From contig OX328112.1 in NCBI GenBank assembly GCA_946811185.2, positions 10,999,215-11,063,214 on the forward strand: DNA of 64,000 bases. The letters are read 5' to 3'. Below, in pieces: positions 31,531-42,625 of the stretch. Made by a program: the position numbers and the translations under genes. The DNA comes from Hippopus hippopus (Eukaryota > Mollusca > Bivalvia > Cardiida > Cardiidae). Positions within the stretch are counted from its first letter, which is position 1. Each line of letters starts with the position of its first letter. Below the pieces are notes generated by a model. It searched no databases. It was not told the origin of the DNA and was given only the letters and a program-made list of their open reading frames with translations.

Positions 31531-31775
31531 TACCACACAAATTCGACTTTTTAAACACCCATGAGGTAAACAGGATTTGAAAACATTGTCGGGAAAAGGA
31601 AAAACTTGTAGCGAGCAAATTGCTCCTTTCTCCCACAATGTTTTCGATACATTTCAAGACGGACCTTTTTGTCGGTCTATTTTGTTTCAAATTTATTATA
31701 TGAACTCTTTACCAAAAGAAGAATTTTTTGGTCTTCAAATTGAAAGCATTTGCAGGACGACACTTGAGTTAAACC
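31530..31775 (+). mobile_element. Hp-C element plus inverted Hp-C end
   Basis: ctattaccacacaaattcga starts it. The palindrome (31578-31648) has a changed centre (ttgtagcgagcaa). At 31702 gaactctttaccaaaagaag begins a minus-type end with gaaagcatttgcaggacgac. Confidence 0.7.
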
Positions 31776-31894
31776 GAGCTGGATTTCGAACTCACAACCC
31801 CTAAATTATGAGCCCTGTGCCTGGGCTACAAGTGGCTTGTCGGAAATAAGTTATACGGTTTTGTGTGAAAAGGACAGTAAACAAGTTTTTGTCC

Positions 31895-31930
31895 ATTTTT
31901 TTTTTTTTGGAGGGGGGGGGGTGGAGGGGA
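31895..31930. repeat. T run and G run
   Basis: A T12 run, then GGAGGGGGGGGGTGGAGGGG. Confidence 0.9.
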
Positions 31931-32536
31931 ACAGGGTAGAAATGTGATATTTTGAGAGGAAAAATCACAGGCATGTCACTATTTACCCTTAGTTTGGGGA
32001 AAAATAGGCTGTGGGGGTGAGAATGCCTCTGATTGGTCTCTAACCCACGACCTTCCACTGCACTAGCTAGTCATCTGATTATGATACCGTGTTTAGAATG
32101 TTCTTATCCCTTATTGTGCAGTACGGGCTGTATCGTTACTAACAATATCTGAAATTTTACAGTAAAAATACAAAAACCCGGTTTATTGCTTGTGTTTTCT
32201 ACATACATGTCTATCTATGTTCTACGTCTATACTCGTATTGTATAGCCATTGTTGCACTCGAAAAAAAATTGGCCGTTTTTGTAAAGATTTTCCAAAAAC
32301 CTTCAAAACAAAATCTGGTTCAATGCCCCTTTAAAGACTTATTTCTGTAGACAAATGAGTCCCCGCGTACATCATTATAGAACCCAGTTGTGATAAAAAT
32401 AGATTTATCCATCGAAATAAAATCTCCATAAATTAGAAAAGGCAACAAGTTTTAGGACCCACATGGGAAAGAAATCCGCATAAAGGGGGAATCTTTATTT
32501 CCCAATATTACTATTTGCTTTATCCATCGTTAGTTT
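31931..32536. other. Stretch without recognised repeats
   Basis: Nothing coding or repeat-family related was recognised. Confidence 0.45.
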
Positions 32537-32765
32537 TAACCTTTTACCACACTGCCCCGAGTTTCAACGACCATGAGAAAGTAGCCTTTTGGAAACATTG
32601 TGGGAAAAGGAGAAAAAGCTGGTACCCAGCATTTTCTCTTTTTTCCCACAATGTTTCCTACCTTATCAAGGACAAATTTTAGCATTTGAGCCACCTTTAA
32701 TTTGTCGCCTGCAAATGCTTTCAATTTGGACTAATCGCAAATTTTGTCGTTTAGTAAAGTGTTTA
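32537..32765 (+). mobile_element. Hp-C element, full length
   Basis: TAACCTTTTACCACACTGCC starts it and gtcgtttagtaaagtgttta ends it. The palindrome (32590-32662) has the centre gctggtacccagc. Confidence 0.9.
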
Positions 32766-33919
32766 CCTTCCGAGTTCACGGTGGAACTCTAGTCAGTGTG
32801 AATCGCAGGTCTGCCTGCATACAGCACCCTTTCAATACCAAAGGCTGTTTCCAAACGTCAGTACGTCAGAAAGAAACAGTTTATAGCCAGTAAAGTCGTG
32901 AAAAGAACCCTGCATATCTGCTTTCCTGGGTTCTTCTTAACCAATCGCTCTTTTTCGGCGTAGCTGAATGCGCTGGCTTTTGACCTACTTATTGGTATTG
33001 ATATAGAATGAATAAACAGTGTTTTGTGATTGGTCAAAAATATGGATATGTCTATTCTCCGGGCCCCTGCAGACCTACAAGCATTGCTATCACTAATCGA
33101 TACTCCGGGGTATGGAATAGCAAATGAATATGACAGGAGATAATCCTTTTCTGAAGCAAACTGGTAATCTAATATTTTTAAGCGTGACCATATAAGCCAT
33201 TATTGTATGTGTGCATGTTTTTTTTTTCCTGACACATAAATGTTAGCAGCAACTGCTTTTTTAACAATGATTTTGGATTAAGATCTGATCTTGAAAAATA
33301 TATTTAACCGAAAGTTTAGTTTCTTTTTTTTTTTTCAATGATAAAACAATGAGATAAGAGAAGTAATTCTAATTGCTGGCGAGGTTACTTTTCATAATTT
33401 TTCATACTTTTCGATTTTTCTTCATACTGAACTATAAGAGATTTTCAATATTCACATATAGAGCCTCTTACGCCGTCTCTCTTTTTTAAAAGACATTTCT
33501 TGTTTCTTATTCTTTAAAGAAATAACCTTAGAACTCGTCTTAGAACTTCTTAGCTTATCAGGTGACGAGACTTTGAATTCATGTGAATGATATTTAACAA
33601 GAGAACTGCATGCGGGTACCAACGTCTGACTGATCGTGTCTTTAGAAATGATTGATTCAATGCAACATTTCTACTTAAATCGAAAAAGAGAAAAGATGTA
33701 TTAAAACATTGTAAGGTTTCTTGCCCTATTGGTATGGGTTCCTCTTTTGTAAGGTAACAACTAGTCCGAATTTGAAGTAATTGTCTTCAGTAAAAACAGA
33801 AATATGAAAAACGTCGAAGATTTTGCACGACGTCGACAACGATGAAGTTAACGACAGAGCTATAATAACACCTTCGACAACAGCCGAGTTAAACAGGTTG
33901 GCGAACAGTGCCTTTGGAT
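32766..33919. other. Stretch without recognised repeats
   Basis: About 1.15 kb. A CGTCGA-rich patch (33810-33900) weakly resembles 14660-14720 in reverse. No coding frame was recognised. Confidence 0.45.
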
Positions 33920-34132
33920 TTAACCCTTATCCTGCTAAATAAGTGAATTTAAACTTTTTAGCCGGTAGTTTAACCCCAAATTTTGCTATTTCAAAGGTAT
34001 TTTTAGGGAGAAAGATATCTCCTTACCGGACAGTGTAGATCCAAGATCAGGCTGCACGTTCTGTGCAGTCTGATCTTGATCTACACTGTCCGCAAAAGGT
34101 CCTTGAGTCGCGCTTAGCAGCCTAGGGGTTAA
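33920..34132 (-). mobile_element. Hp-A element, full length with TTAA ends
   Basis: 213 bp from TTAACCCTTATCCTGCTAAA to AGCAGCCTAGGGGTTAA, so TTAA/CCC and GGG/TTAA at the two ends. Hairpin at 34032-34092 (gtgtagatccaagatcaggc mirrored). Confidence 0.95.
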
Positions 34133-34182
34133 GGACGTGTACGCACATGAACATGTAAATTCACAAGCTTTTCCTCAGTGTC

Positions 34183-34524
34183 TTAATTCTGGAAATGCTC
34201 ATTCGTTGTTTGACGATTCATTAATAAAACCGAAGGGAAAAAAAAAAATCTTTTGATTAGCAGTTCATCCCAGGGATTAACCGGTGATGGCGTTTTGATT
34301 ATAACTTTATTGCCCGGCTTTACCTCTTTTTCCCCCCTGATATAATGATCATTAGGAAACGTTCCTTCATAGTCCAGTCCATTTCGTTGTCCAACTTTGA
34401 CTGAAATGTCGTTAAAAGTGGTATTGGAGTCGTTCAAACAAACGAACAAGCCGTCATATTTCTGACTTAAAAATCGCGACACTTTGCTAGAGTGAATGAT
34501 TATAGAAACTACATAGTAGAGCAA
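34183..34524 (-). other. Candidate coding exon, function unknown
   Basis: Unlike other frames here, this 113-codon minus frame does not overlap a repeat, and its sequence looks protein-like. Examples are YDGLFVCLNDSNTTFNDISV and VKPGNKVIIKTPSPVNPWDE. A plausible acceptor (tcattcactctag, exon from 34486) and a donor (agag/gtaaagc, exon to 34324) would give a 163 bp exon. I recognise no domain. The frame also stays open past the donor to the poly-T at 34240, so a terminal exon or a decayed gene piece is possible, as is chance. Confidence 0.25.
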
Positions 34525-34849
34525 TTTTCACAGTATGTTCTATAAATTTGAACTGATTCTGTAGTCAAATAAGATGAAATACCCCTTTTTATTTCGACAT
34601 TTGAAATATCAAATATAATAAAAATATAATAAAAGAACACCTTTCAAATAATAAAGGGATACCTTGTATTGTCCAAGTAAAAACTTGCTTTATCTCTCTG
34701 TCATGTAAGGTTGGATCATTTAAGCTATATTTGTTGGCTTGCTATCTATCCCGAAATAGTGGTTGGTCTAAACCTCCGTGTTTCTGATCGGGGTTCTGTT
34801 GTTTGTGGTGTTATACAGGGGTTCCTCCGCTTTCTTTACACCGCTTTCA

Positions 34850-35130
34850 TCCATCCATATACGAGTATATCCATTATGATGTACATGGCTGAATATTAAA
34901 GGGATATAGCGAAAGTGGAAATTTTATTACAAATACCCGCATTCTCGTTTAATTTTATTACACTTTCCATAGGAACGGCCTTTTGAAATAAACTTTTCAA
35001 ATGCGATTTTTTTCCATCTTTCATGATGTTTCTGAAAAGTTTTGGATAAATATCATCTACCTGTATCCATTTTGAAGTACATGGATGAATACTAAAAGAA
35101 TATAGCAAAGTTGAAAAATTCGTTACAAAT
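34850..35130. repeat. Diverged tandem duplication, about 190 bp
   Basis: tatccattatgatgtacatg ... aaagggatatagcgaaagt (34868-34915) recurs as tatccattttgaagtacatg ... aaaagaatatagcaaagtt (35062-35115). Both are followed by ttacaaatacccg or ttacaaatatccg. Confidence 0.75.
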
Positions 35131-35147
35131 ATCCGTTTTATTACAAA

Positions 35148-35347
35148 AGTGGCTCTAACAGGGCAGGCTTTTGAAAGCATCATGAAAGAAAAAAGAAAGA
35201 AAATGCCGGTAACCGGCATTCTCTCATCTTTCCACGAAGTTTTCTTTCCATCAAAAAAACAAATTTTAGTTTTAGGGTTACTTTTATTTGATCGTCTGCA
35301 ATTGCTTTCAATTTCTGCAAGTCTAGAATAAAGTCGAGAAGAGTTTG
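35148..35347 (+). mobile_element. Hp-C element, left end lost
   Basis: Palindrome at about 35180-35240 (gccggtaaccggc centre) with altered arms (gaaagaaaaaagaaag). The right end has gcaattgctttcaatttctg. Confidence 0.75.
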
Positions 35348-35573
35348 ACCCTTTACCAAAAAATCCTGACCTTCAGCGACCTTGAAGAAGATGGCTTTTG
35401 AAAACATAGCAGGAAACGGAGAAAATGCTCGTAACCAGCATTTTCTCCTTTTCCAACAATGTTTTCTACCATTTCAAAGATAATTTCCACCATTTAAACT
35501 ACATCTATTTTGTCGTCTGCGAATTATTAAGATTTTGACAGGCCCAACATTTTGTCGTCTGGTAATGGGTTAA
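35348..35573 (+). mobile_element. Hp-C element, full length, in tandem with previous
   Basis: ACCCTTTACCAAAAAATCCT starts it and gtcgtctggtaatgggttaa ends it. The palindrome (35399-35465) has ctcgtaaccagcattttctc. It abuts the previous Hp-C at TTTGACCC. Confidence 0.9.
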
Positions 35574-35929
35574 AATGTCTGTCTGGTAAAGCTATCAGCA
35601 GGTCTTCTTTTCTGGTTCCGGATAATCATTGTTATAAATAGTAGTTATAAAACCCCGAAAACGTATAAATTTGTGAAGCTCTTAATATCCAGACGTCCCG
35701 AAGATTTTGCCAAGTCGTTCTGGGGCTTCGTATCCATGGAGATATTTTGAACCCATAGTTGCTCGCAGTGTACGAAATTTGGTATTGCCAAAGACACTTG
35801 AATGCAATGCTTGGGCCAAGCTTTTGTAATCAATTTCTAACTGTCCGTCAGTCCATTTGTCCAAAAGTGATTAAACCATTTCTCTTTAAAATCACTGTGC
35901 CAAATTAAGTCAATTTTCATAGGAGGAGT

Positions 35930-36248
35930 TTGATTGATTGATTGATTGTATGGTGTTTATAGACGCCGTTTTCAACATTATTTCAGTTATATCACGGCGG
36001 CCAGTGCACCTATCCATGCTTTCCTGGAGTTTCTTTTTACCAGTACTCCACACAATATCCTTTCCAAGCCACTGGCTGCTTTCCCACATAAACATCGTCG
36101 AAACAATGGTCAGCGGTGAGAGAGGAATGAATCCTATCGCAATGACTATTATCAATTCTCGGAAAGAAATTGGCCAATCCAGGGATCGAACCAGCGACCT
36201 CCTGTTCTCAAGTCCTGTACGCTACTGACTCAGCTACCGGGGCTCGGC
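35930..36248 (-). mobile_element. SINE S1, full length
   Basis: 319 bp. On the minus strand: head with A-box-like ggtagctgagtcagtagcgt and B-box-like ctggttcgatcc, the body, the 3' domain (complement of ttcaacattatttcagttat at 35968) and an ATCA-type tail (tgattgattgattgattgta). This is the best copy for a consensus. Confidence 0.9.
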
Positions 36249-36379
36249 TTCATAGAAGGAGAGCGGTATTTATCAAAATTAAGTATAAAACACATGACCA
36301 AGGTGGCTGCCAAAAAAAAAAAGCTGTCTGTAAGGGAAAGGGGTACCAGTGCTAGTATTTGGTAAAGCAGTTTGAGATT

Positions 36380-36607
36380 TAAACTTTTACCGAACGATCA
36401 AATTTAGTCTCTTCCGAATTCGAAACATCTGCAGACGACAAGTTCAAAATTGGTTCAAATAATCGTAAGTTTTGTTATAAGTTAGAAAAAGATAAGTGGG
36501 AAATGGAGAAAATGCTGGTTACCTAAATTTTCTCTTTTTCCCAAAATGTTATCGAAAGCCTTCCTGCCCAGGGTCGTTAAAACTCGAGATTCTTTGGTGA
36601 AGAGTTC
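36380..36607 (-). mobile_element. Hp-C element, diverged
   Basis: ttttaccgaacgatcaaatt starts it and actcgagattctttggtgaa ends it. The palindrome at 36497-36550 reads gctggttacctaaattttct. Confidence 0.8.
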
Positions 36608-36837
36608 ATGCATCATAATGGATAAATCGAAATGAAAATGTGTTTATACTGATAATCTCCACTTATTTATCGGAAATGTGGGGATTTCAAGAATTGCAAA
36701 AAATCGAGACGATGGAGTTCATTAGGATTATATATGACTATTTGCACTTTCCCGATAAATACGATAACTCTTGACGAAAGTCAGATTTTCGAGAAGTAAA
36801 CTCATCATCGAGTTTAACATGCCAGACCTAAAACTAG

Positions 36838-37064
36838 ATGAGTAGTGCTCTATGAAAGGCGGATTTAATGCATCTTTGAAATGCACTATACCTAGCAATT
36901 TGTCACATGAGACAGATCTATTTTACCTAGAAACGGATTAAACCACGAGGTAGAATTGTCCTTTAACAAACAGAAAATTTACCAATGGCAAAAAGTTTTG
37001 ACCTTGACATGAGTCGATACTCTTTGCAGATGCATTAAGCCCCTTTTTAAAGAGCATGGCTAAG
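36838..37064 (-). mobile_element. Hp-B element, hairpin core deleted
   Basis: Both termini are present. Between aaaaagttttgaccttgaca and tgagtcgatactctttgcag the GC-rich core is gone. Confidence 0.85.
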
Positions 37065-37660
37065 ATGTAGTTGGTTTATTGATTGTTATGTTTTCAGGAA
37101 AGCTACCTGCTTTACCCATGAAAGAATTATCAAGTTTTTGGCAGGGTTTTTGTGGTTCTTTACTTCAAACACGCTCTAAGAGTGTTAGTATTGTCTAGCT
37201 GATAACATAATTGCTTTCTCAGATTTGTAAATATCTACAAATGCAGCTTTGCCACCCAAATGCAATACCTAAACTGTTACTAATGATGCCAATTACATGT
37301 AGCAATTGGCAGTTCCTTCAACTATGCAATGTATGAGTTGCCTGAGATATACAACAAAGATGATCCATTCTACATCAAGTCAACTTTAAATATTGCGAAT
37401 ATGGCGCTGCCTCTAGCCAACAATCCATCACTTGAAGTATCGATTCAAGATCAGACTGTCGTTTCTGTGTAGTCTGATCTTAAACCTTTTCAAGTCTGCA
37501 AAATCACATCGACGTTTCCTTCATCATGCAATCAATTAATGTATTTACACCTAGCCCCATGTTTTGCATTGTGGCTGCACTCTTTCAGTTAAAAAAAAAA
37601 TGTCATTCTGTCTGAAATCAATTGAATGATACCATCTAGCTCTCTCAAGTGTCAGCATGT
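37065..37660. other. Stretch with one Hp-A-like hairpin
   Basis: A small hairpin at 37445-37482 (caagatcagactgtcgtttc / tgtagtctgatctta) is the only recognised element. Confidence 0.45.
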
Positions 37661-37670
37661 CTCCTTGCAA

Positions 37671-37790
37671 TGAACACTTGCAGGGTTATTGCACTTTGCA
37701 ATTACGGCATGCAGACTTATGGTCCTTTGTAAAGAACACGTGCAGATATTGCCCTTTGCAATAAACAATTTCAGACTTTTGGCCTTTTTT
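37671..37790. repeat. Minisatellite, about four units of 30 bp
   Basis: Each unit reads roughly ccctttgcaataaacacttg then cagacttattg. Units start near 37671, 37701, 37731 and 37761. Units are diverged. Confidence 0.75.
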
Positions 37791-38167
37791 CCTAAATGTT
37801 TCATTGCTTCTCCTCTTGTCCTCTTCAACTCTGGTCCAATTTTGATGAAGTTATACATGTACAAAATACAAATGGCAGTTTGGTTCATGCTGTGTTTGAG
37901 TGGAGTGTCTTATGAGTCTATCACTTAAATATGAAATGTATCTGTTTTGTTTTCTTCATTTACCACTATCGCAATAGTTTGACTTCTGCTTGACGACTAC
38001 ATTCCTTTGTTGATTGATGATGCTGGGTTTTAACAACGTGTTGGTTGATTAATGAGTGTTTCATAACCTCTAGATGGAACCGGCTTCTAAATACTGACAA
38101 AAGACCTCAAATTTCATTTTATAAGAAAATAAAAAATGTAAGTGAGTGAAGAAGAGAGCCAGAGAGG

Positions 38168-38212
<45 letters not shown>

Positions 38213-38229
38213 ACACACACATACAGGGA

Positions 38230-38262
<33 letters not shown>

Positions 38263-38429
38263 ACAGCTCTAGTAAAGGCAAGAAGATATCCAAGACAATG
38301 GGAAAGAGAGAGACACAGACAGACAAAAAAGAGAGACACAGACAGACAGAAAGAGACAGAGACAGACAAACAGAGAGAGAGAGAGACAGAGAGACAGACA
38401 GAGACAGATAGACAGACAGACAGACAAAC

Positions 38430-38460
<31 letters not shown>
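38168..38460. repeat. Long compound (GA)n / (AC)n / (ACAG)n microsatellite
   Basis: GA runs (38168-38209, 38376-38400 and 38430-38450) flank AC and ACAG/GACA arrays, ending in a G run. Frames on both strands stay open across it purely by repeat composition. Confidence 0.95.
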
Positions 38461-38761
38461 TTGGGAGGCTTATTAAACAGTTGACCGGGGAGGACCGACT
38501 CAATCATCAATTTAATTACTTTCATTTTATTAACATTGAGTACTTGAGTACATTTTTTGTTGAACACGATTTTCAGGCTATCTTAAACAACTTTCGAAAA
38601 GTTTTTATAATAAAATCCAGACTTGAAAACTGGTAGACTACAGGTACATAAAATCCTCTTTGAAACATTTCATAGTAAACAGGTGTTCCCATGGCAACGC
38701 GTTGTCTTACAATACAAAGTGGTGCATGTTACCTATTACCTCATACAAGTAAGCAAGAAAT

Positions 38762-39027
38762 CTGAGCTATGCTTTGTCAAAATAGGGTTTAATGCATCTC
38801 CGTGATGCTTAATATCGGCCAGGTTATTACATAATTATTGATCCATAAAATCTATTTAGTCTGACAACCGGCTGCATCAGGAGGTAGAAGGGTCCTTTGA
38901 AATGCAGAAAATTGACCGGTAGCAAAAAGTCTCGACCTTCGTCAGCCTGCGCACACTGCGCAGGTTGACGCAGGTCGTTACTTTTTGTTGATGCATTAAG
39001 CCCCCTTGTAACAGAGCATTGCCAATT
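38762..39027 (-). mobile_element. Hp-B element, full length
   Basis: gagctatgctttgtcaaaat starts it and ccttgtaacagagcattgcc ends it. Hairpin 38920-38985 with a cacac loop variant. Confidence 0.9.
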
Positions 39028-39068
39028 TCCATTTTTCAAGCATGGTATAATTGGGTGATTTTTGGTGA

Positions 39069-39275
39069 TAAACTCTTTATCAGAAAACAATATTTTAGAC
39101 TTATTAAAAATGAAAGCATTGCAAAGTAGAAATAAAAATTGGCTGAAATAATTGGGTTTGTCTTTTAAGGGAAGGACATATTGTGGGGAAAAAACAAATT
39201 TCGTTCTTTCACACAATGTTTCCAAAAGCTTATCCTATGGCCGTCAAAGCTTGAGATTGTTTAGTGAAGGGTTAA
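39069..39275 (-). mobile_element. Hp-C element, palindrome weak
   Basis: aaactctttatcagaaaaca starts it and gattgtttagtgaagggtta ends it. The palindrome centre is replaced by gggaaaaaacaaatttcgtt. Confidence 0.75.
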
Positions 39276-39344
39276 TAGCGCAAAGGGGTTCTTTTTAAAT
39301 AGTATGAAAGGCTGCCAGTTCATAAATGTCTTATATTTCTTTGA

Positions 39345-39566
39345 ATCCTTTACCTGACGACAAATTTTTTAGACTCGTTTGAAAGCATTTGCAGGCCACA
39401 AATTAAATGTGGATCAAGTGATTGAATATGATTGAAAAAAGGGGTAGAAAATATTGTGGTTAAAGGAGAAAATGATGGTTACCAGCATTTCTTCTTTTCC
39501 CACTATGTTTTTAGATGCCTCTTTCTTTAGGGTCTTTAAAGCACGGGATTGTTTAGTAAAGGGTTA
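39345..39566 (-). mobile_element. Hp-C element, full length
   Basis: atcctttacctgacgacaaa starts it and gtttagtaaagggttaa ends it. The palindrome has gatggttaccagcatttctt. Its GGGTTAA end is shared with the next element. Confidence 0.9.
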
Positions 39567-39748
39567 ACTCTTTCTTTTTCAGCCGAACAAAGTCGACATT
39601 TTCCGAGGTCTAAAAGTAAACTTTCAAGAACTGCTCTTGAAGAAAATTTGGTCACAGTTTAGCATGAGGCAATGGACGGTGTAGATCCAAGATCAAACCG
39701 CACGTTCTGTACAGTCTGATCAAGATCTACCGCGTTTGTAAAAGCACT
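39564..39748. mobile_element. Hp-A' element sharing TTAA with Hp-C
   Basis: TTAACTCTTTCTTTTTCAGCC starts it directly at the TTAA of the previous element. The hairpin at 39677-39735 has gtgtagatccaagatcaaac and a shortened right arm. Confidence 0.75.
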
Positions 39749-39904
39749 TAACCCTCTCAGGGCCATAGGCAAAAACAGAGGCCCTTTTTGTCAGGAACAT
39801 AAAGCCATGGCTTGCCTGTTAAAAGAATGTATCTATAAAACTTGGATTACAATTTACAATTAATAATTCGACCAAAATTGAAAGCAACAGAGATTGTTCA
39901 CAAA

Positions 39905-39992
39905 CTTTATTATTATTAGTATTGTTGTTGTTGTTGTTGATCGGCATCACCATCCTTATCATCATCATCACCATCATCATTATTATCATTAT
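39905..39992. repeat. (TTG)n and (ATC)n microsatellites
   Basis: TTATTATTAGTATTGTTGTTG followed by CATCATCACCATCATC-type triplets. Confidence 0.9.
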
Positions 39993-40030
39993 TGCTTTAA
40001 GTTTAAAATATGGTATGAAGTGGTTCACCA

Positions 40031-40055
40031 TTTTTTTTTGGGGGGGGGGGGGGCA
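40031..40055. repeat. T run and G run
   Basis: A T9 run next to a G13 run. Confidence 0.9.
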
Positions 40056-40411
40056 AAATTATTAAGATTAAGTATTATCGTAAAACCAATGATTTGTAAA
40101 CACTTGCCAATAAGTGAAACGCAAAAGAGATAATCCTTCTTTTATTTTATTATAGCTACAAGCAATATCAAATTATGAGAATTATAAGATAAAAGAAGTA
40201 ATTTAAAACTTAAAAGCAAAAGTTAATCGGAAAATGTAAAGGTAAAATTAATTATGAGCATGGAAAGTGGAAAACCCACGCAAATACGAATGCGCTTAAA
40301 TGCTTGCCAAAAGGGAATAAATAAATACACACAGGTGAAATAATAAACAAGCATAACATTTCAAAAATAAGAGAATCCAAACAGGAGAATCAAAACGGTT
40401 TTGAAAAAAAA
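40056..40411. other. AT-rich stretch without recognised repeats
   Basis: Nothing coding or repeat-family related was recognised. Confidence 0.45.
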
Positions 40412-40665
40412 ATGAACATGCTCTGTGAAAAGGGGGTTTATTACATCTGCAAAAAGTATCGACCCAGATCAGCCTGTGCAGTCCGCGCAGGCTGACCTGG
40501 GTCGATACTTTTTGCTTTTTGTAAATTTTGTTCATGTCTAAGGACCATTCTACCTTGGGATTCAGCCGAAATGACAAAATGGGTTTTATAGATCCATGAT
40601 TATGATTTTGGGTCGATACTTTCTGTAGATGCATTAAACCCCATTTTCATAGAGCACGGCTCATT
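40412..40665 (+). mobile_element. Hp-B element with a duplicated end
   Basis: Complete left end and hairpin (40455-40522). Near the right end, gggtcgatactttctgtaga then tgcattaaacccc (40608-40643) is the inverse of the left end rather than the usual tggtataatgcatcac, so the right side was replaced by a copy of the left. Confidence 0.85.
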
Positions 40666-40716
40666 TACATATGTAGAACGAAATAGGAATCACATTCTTT
40701 TGATCGGGGGTCACCT

Positions 40717-40815
40717 GGCCAGGCCTAGTAAGCTTCCATCTGAAGAGAGCCGTGCAAAACTCGAACTTGAGTCTTCCAAGAGCACGTCAGTAACCAAACT
40801 ACTCGACCACGGTAA
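40717..40815 (-). repeat. tRNA-like fragment
   Basis: The complement has a B-box-like caagttcgagttttg and an A-box-like tggtcgagtagtttggttac. It could be another SINE head or chance. Confidence 0.3.
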
Positions 40816-40922
40816 AGTTGGAATTTCAGCGAATGCCCCAAGGAATTTGCTACAAAACATAGCCCTTGGAACTTTTGTGATCTAATGAAGAGACCGAAGG
40901 GGTCAACGAGGGTCAGGGAGGC

Positions 40923-41126
40923 TTAATCATTTACCACACAATCCCAAGTTTTAACGACCCTGAGAAGGAGGTCATTAAAAAACATTGTTGGCATGTTCTC
41001 CCTTTCTCACAATACTTTCTATACTGTCAAAAAACAGCCATCATTTATGAAACATTTGATTTGTCGTCTGAAAATTGCTTTATATTTGAACGAGTCTAAA
41101 ATTTTGCCGTTTGGGATAGGGTTAAA
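40923..41126 (+). mobile_element. Hp-C element, half the palindrome lost
   Basis: TTAATCATTTACCACACAAT starts it and gccgtttgggatagggttaa ends it. The core reads aacattgttggcatgttctc, so the left arm of the palindrome is deleted. Confidence 0.85.
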
Positions 41127-41295
41127 CCCGCAAAAATGGGAAAATGTGAAGGGAAATAACTCAATCATTTCAAGTAATTCTAGAAATAAGAACGGACGAG
41201 TTAACCGTCATTATAGAATAATCCAAGGGAGATTACTTGCAAGTATGAAAACTCACTTTAGTACAGAGTTATCTCAATGGTCTTAATCTGTGAAT

Positions 41296-41508
41296 TTAAC
41301 TCTTAGGATGCTAAGCGCGACTCACTGACCTTTTGCGGACGGTGTGGATCAAGATCAGATTGCACAGAACGTGCAGTCTGATCTTGGATCTACACTGTCT
41401 GATGAGGAGATACTTTTCTCCAAAAAATAAATTTGAAATAGCATCATTTGAGTTTTTACTATCGGCTTGAAAAGTTTCATTTAACTTATTTAGCAGGTTA
41501 AAGATTAA
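41296..41508 (+). mobile_element. Hp-A element, full length
   Basis: TTAACTCTTAGGATGCTAAG starts it and TTTAGCAGGTTAAAGATTAA ends it. Hairpin 41340-41398 (tgtggatcaagatcagattg mirrored). Confidence 0.95.
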
Positions 41509-41748
41509 TGGATTCCTTTTCGCAGACGAGTTTTTGTCCAAGTTTAACGTCTTTATCGCTTCTTTTACCAGCCAATACAGATTTGTTAATAAATAAACGA
41601 AACAGGTAACTAAAATAACTTCTTTTTTTTTCAAACAGCAGAAGCCAACCATTTTCAATAGTCTACATTCTTGAAAATTGAAAGAAACATTATGTCATGT
41701 AAAATTTTCTTACCCCTTAACTCTTTACCAAACGATGGACATGAGCGG

Positions 41749-41993
41749 AACTTTTGCAAAAATCTTTTTCTTACTGCATCTCTGTGATGCAGTATACCAA
41801 GATGGTCATCATAATATGGATCCACAAAAAAATCCATTTTGTCTAACAGTCGACTAAATCCTGACGTAGACTGGTCAGGACATGCTCATTATTGACCAGT
41901 AGCAAACAGTTTCGACCCAGGTCGCGCAGGCTAAACTGAATCGATGCCTTTTACGAAAGCATTAAATCCCCTTTTCAAAGGACATGGTTCAAT
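41749..41993 (-). mobile_element. Hp-B element, diverged
   Basis: The left end is degraded (acttttgcaaaaatcttttt). The right end is cccttttcaaaggacatggt. The hairpin core is reduced to ggtcgcgcaggc. Confidence 0.75.
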
Positions 41994-42151
41994 TAAAAGT
42001 ACTGCTTTTTTTCAGCGATTATGGAATTAAAACATTTTGATCGATGGGGAAAAAAAAAAACTCCTCGAGTTCGAGATATTTCTCCATTTGTGACGACATG
42101 TATACACATCTTACAAAGTTGATGAAAGCTTCAAATGCGATAGATTGACTT

Positions 42152-42344
42152 TTGATTGTATGTTGTTTAACGCCGTTTTCAACATTATTTCAGTTATATC
42201 GTGGCGGGCCAGTGCGCGTTTCAGTGCCTTTCTGGAGTTTATTCTACCAAGTTAATTCTCAAGCCACTGGCTACTTTTCAACGTAACCAGCGTCGAAAAA
42301 ATGATCAGCAGCGAGAGGGGAATGTCGCCATGGTTATTTTCACT
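42152..42344 (-). mobile_element. SINE S1 lacking its tRNA head
   Basis: The 3' part only: gttgtttaacgccgttttca, tatttcagttatatcgtggc, gccactggctacttttcaac. It ends before the head. Confidence 0.8.
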
Positions 42345-42387
42345 AGTGTCTAAGTACTGTACTATTTATAAGTGATGATAGAATTGT

Positions 42388-42402
42388 GGGGGGGGGGGGG
42401 GA
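42388..42402. repeat. G run
   Basis: A homopolymer of about 14 G. Confidence 0.95.
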
Positions 42403-42625
42403 AACTCTTCAAGTTTGGGGTGTTTCTCCATCTCCTACGATATTTATGTATGCTTTACAAAGTTGAGGAGAGCTTTAAATGCTAGGGAAGGATCTGAAGC
42501 AGGCTTGTCAAAGGCAAGCTGTTACTAAGATATTTATTGTACACACGTTTTACCAGCACAATACGAATTTGTACACAGATGCATGTATTGTTGTTTTACT
42601 CCTTGCTCGTATTATTCTTGTCACA

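Noticed and set aside
38070..38567. Long open frames on both strands (up to 165 codons)
   Set aside because: They run across GA/ACAG microsatellite repeats, which are open in several frames by composition; no protein-like segment remains outside the repeat.
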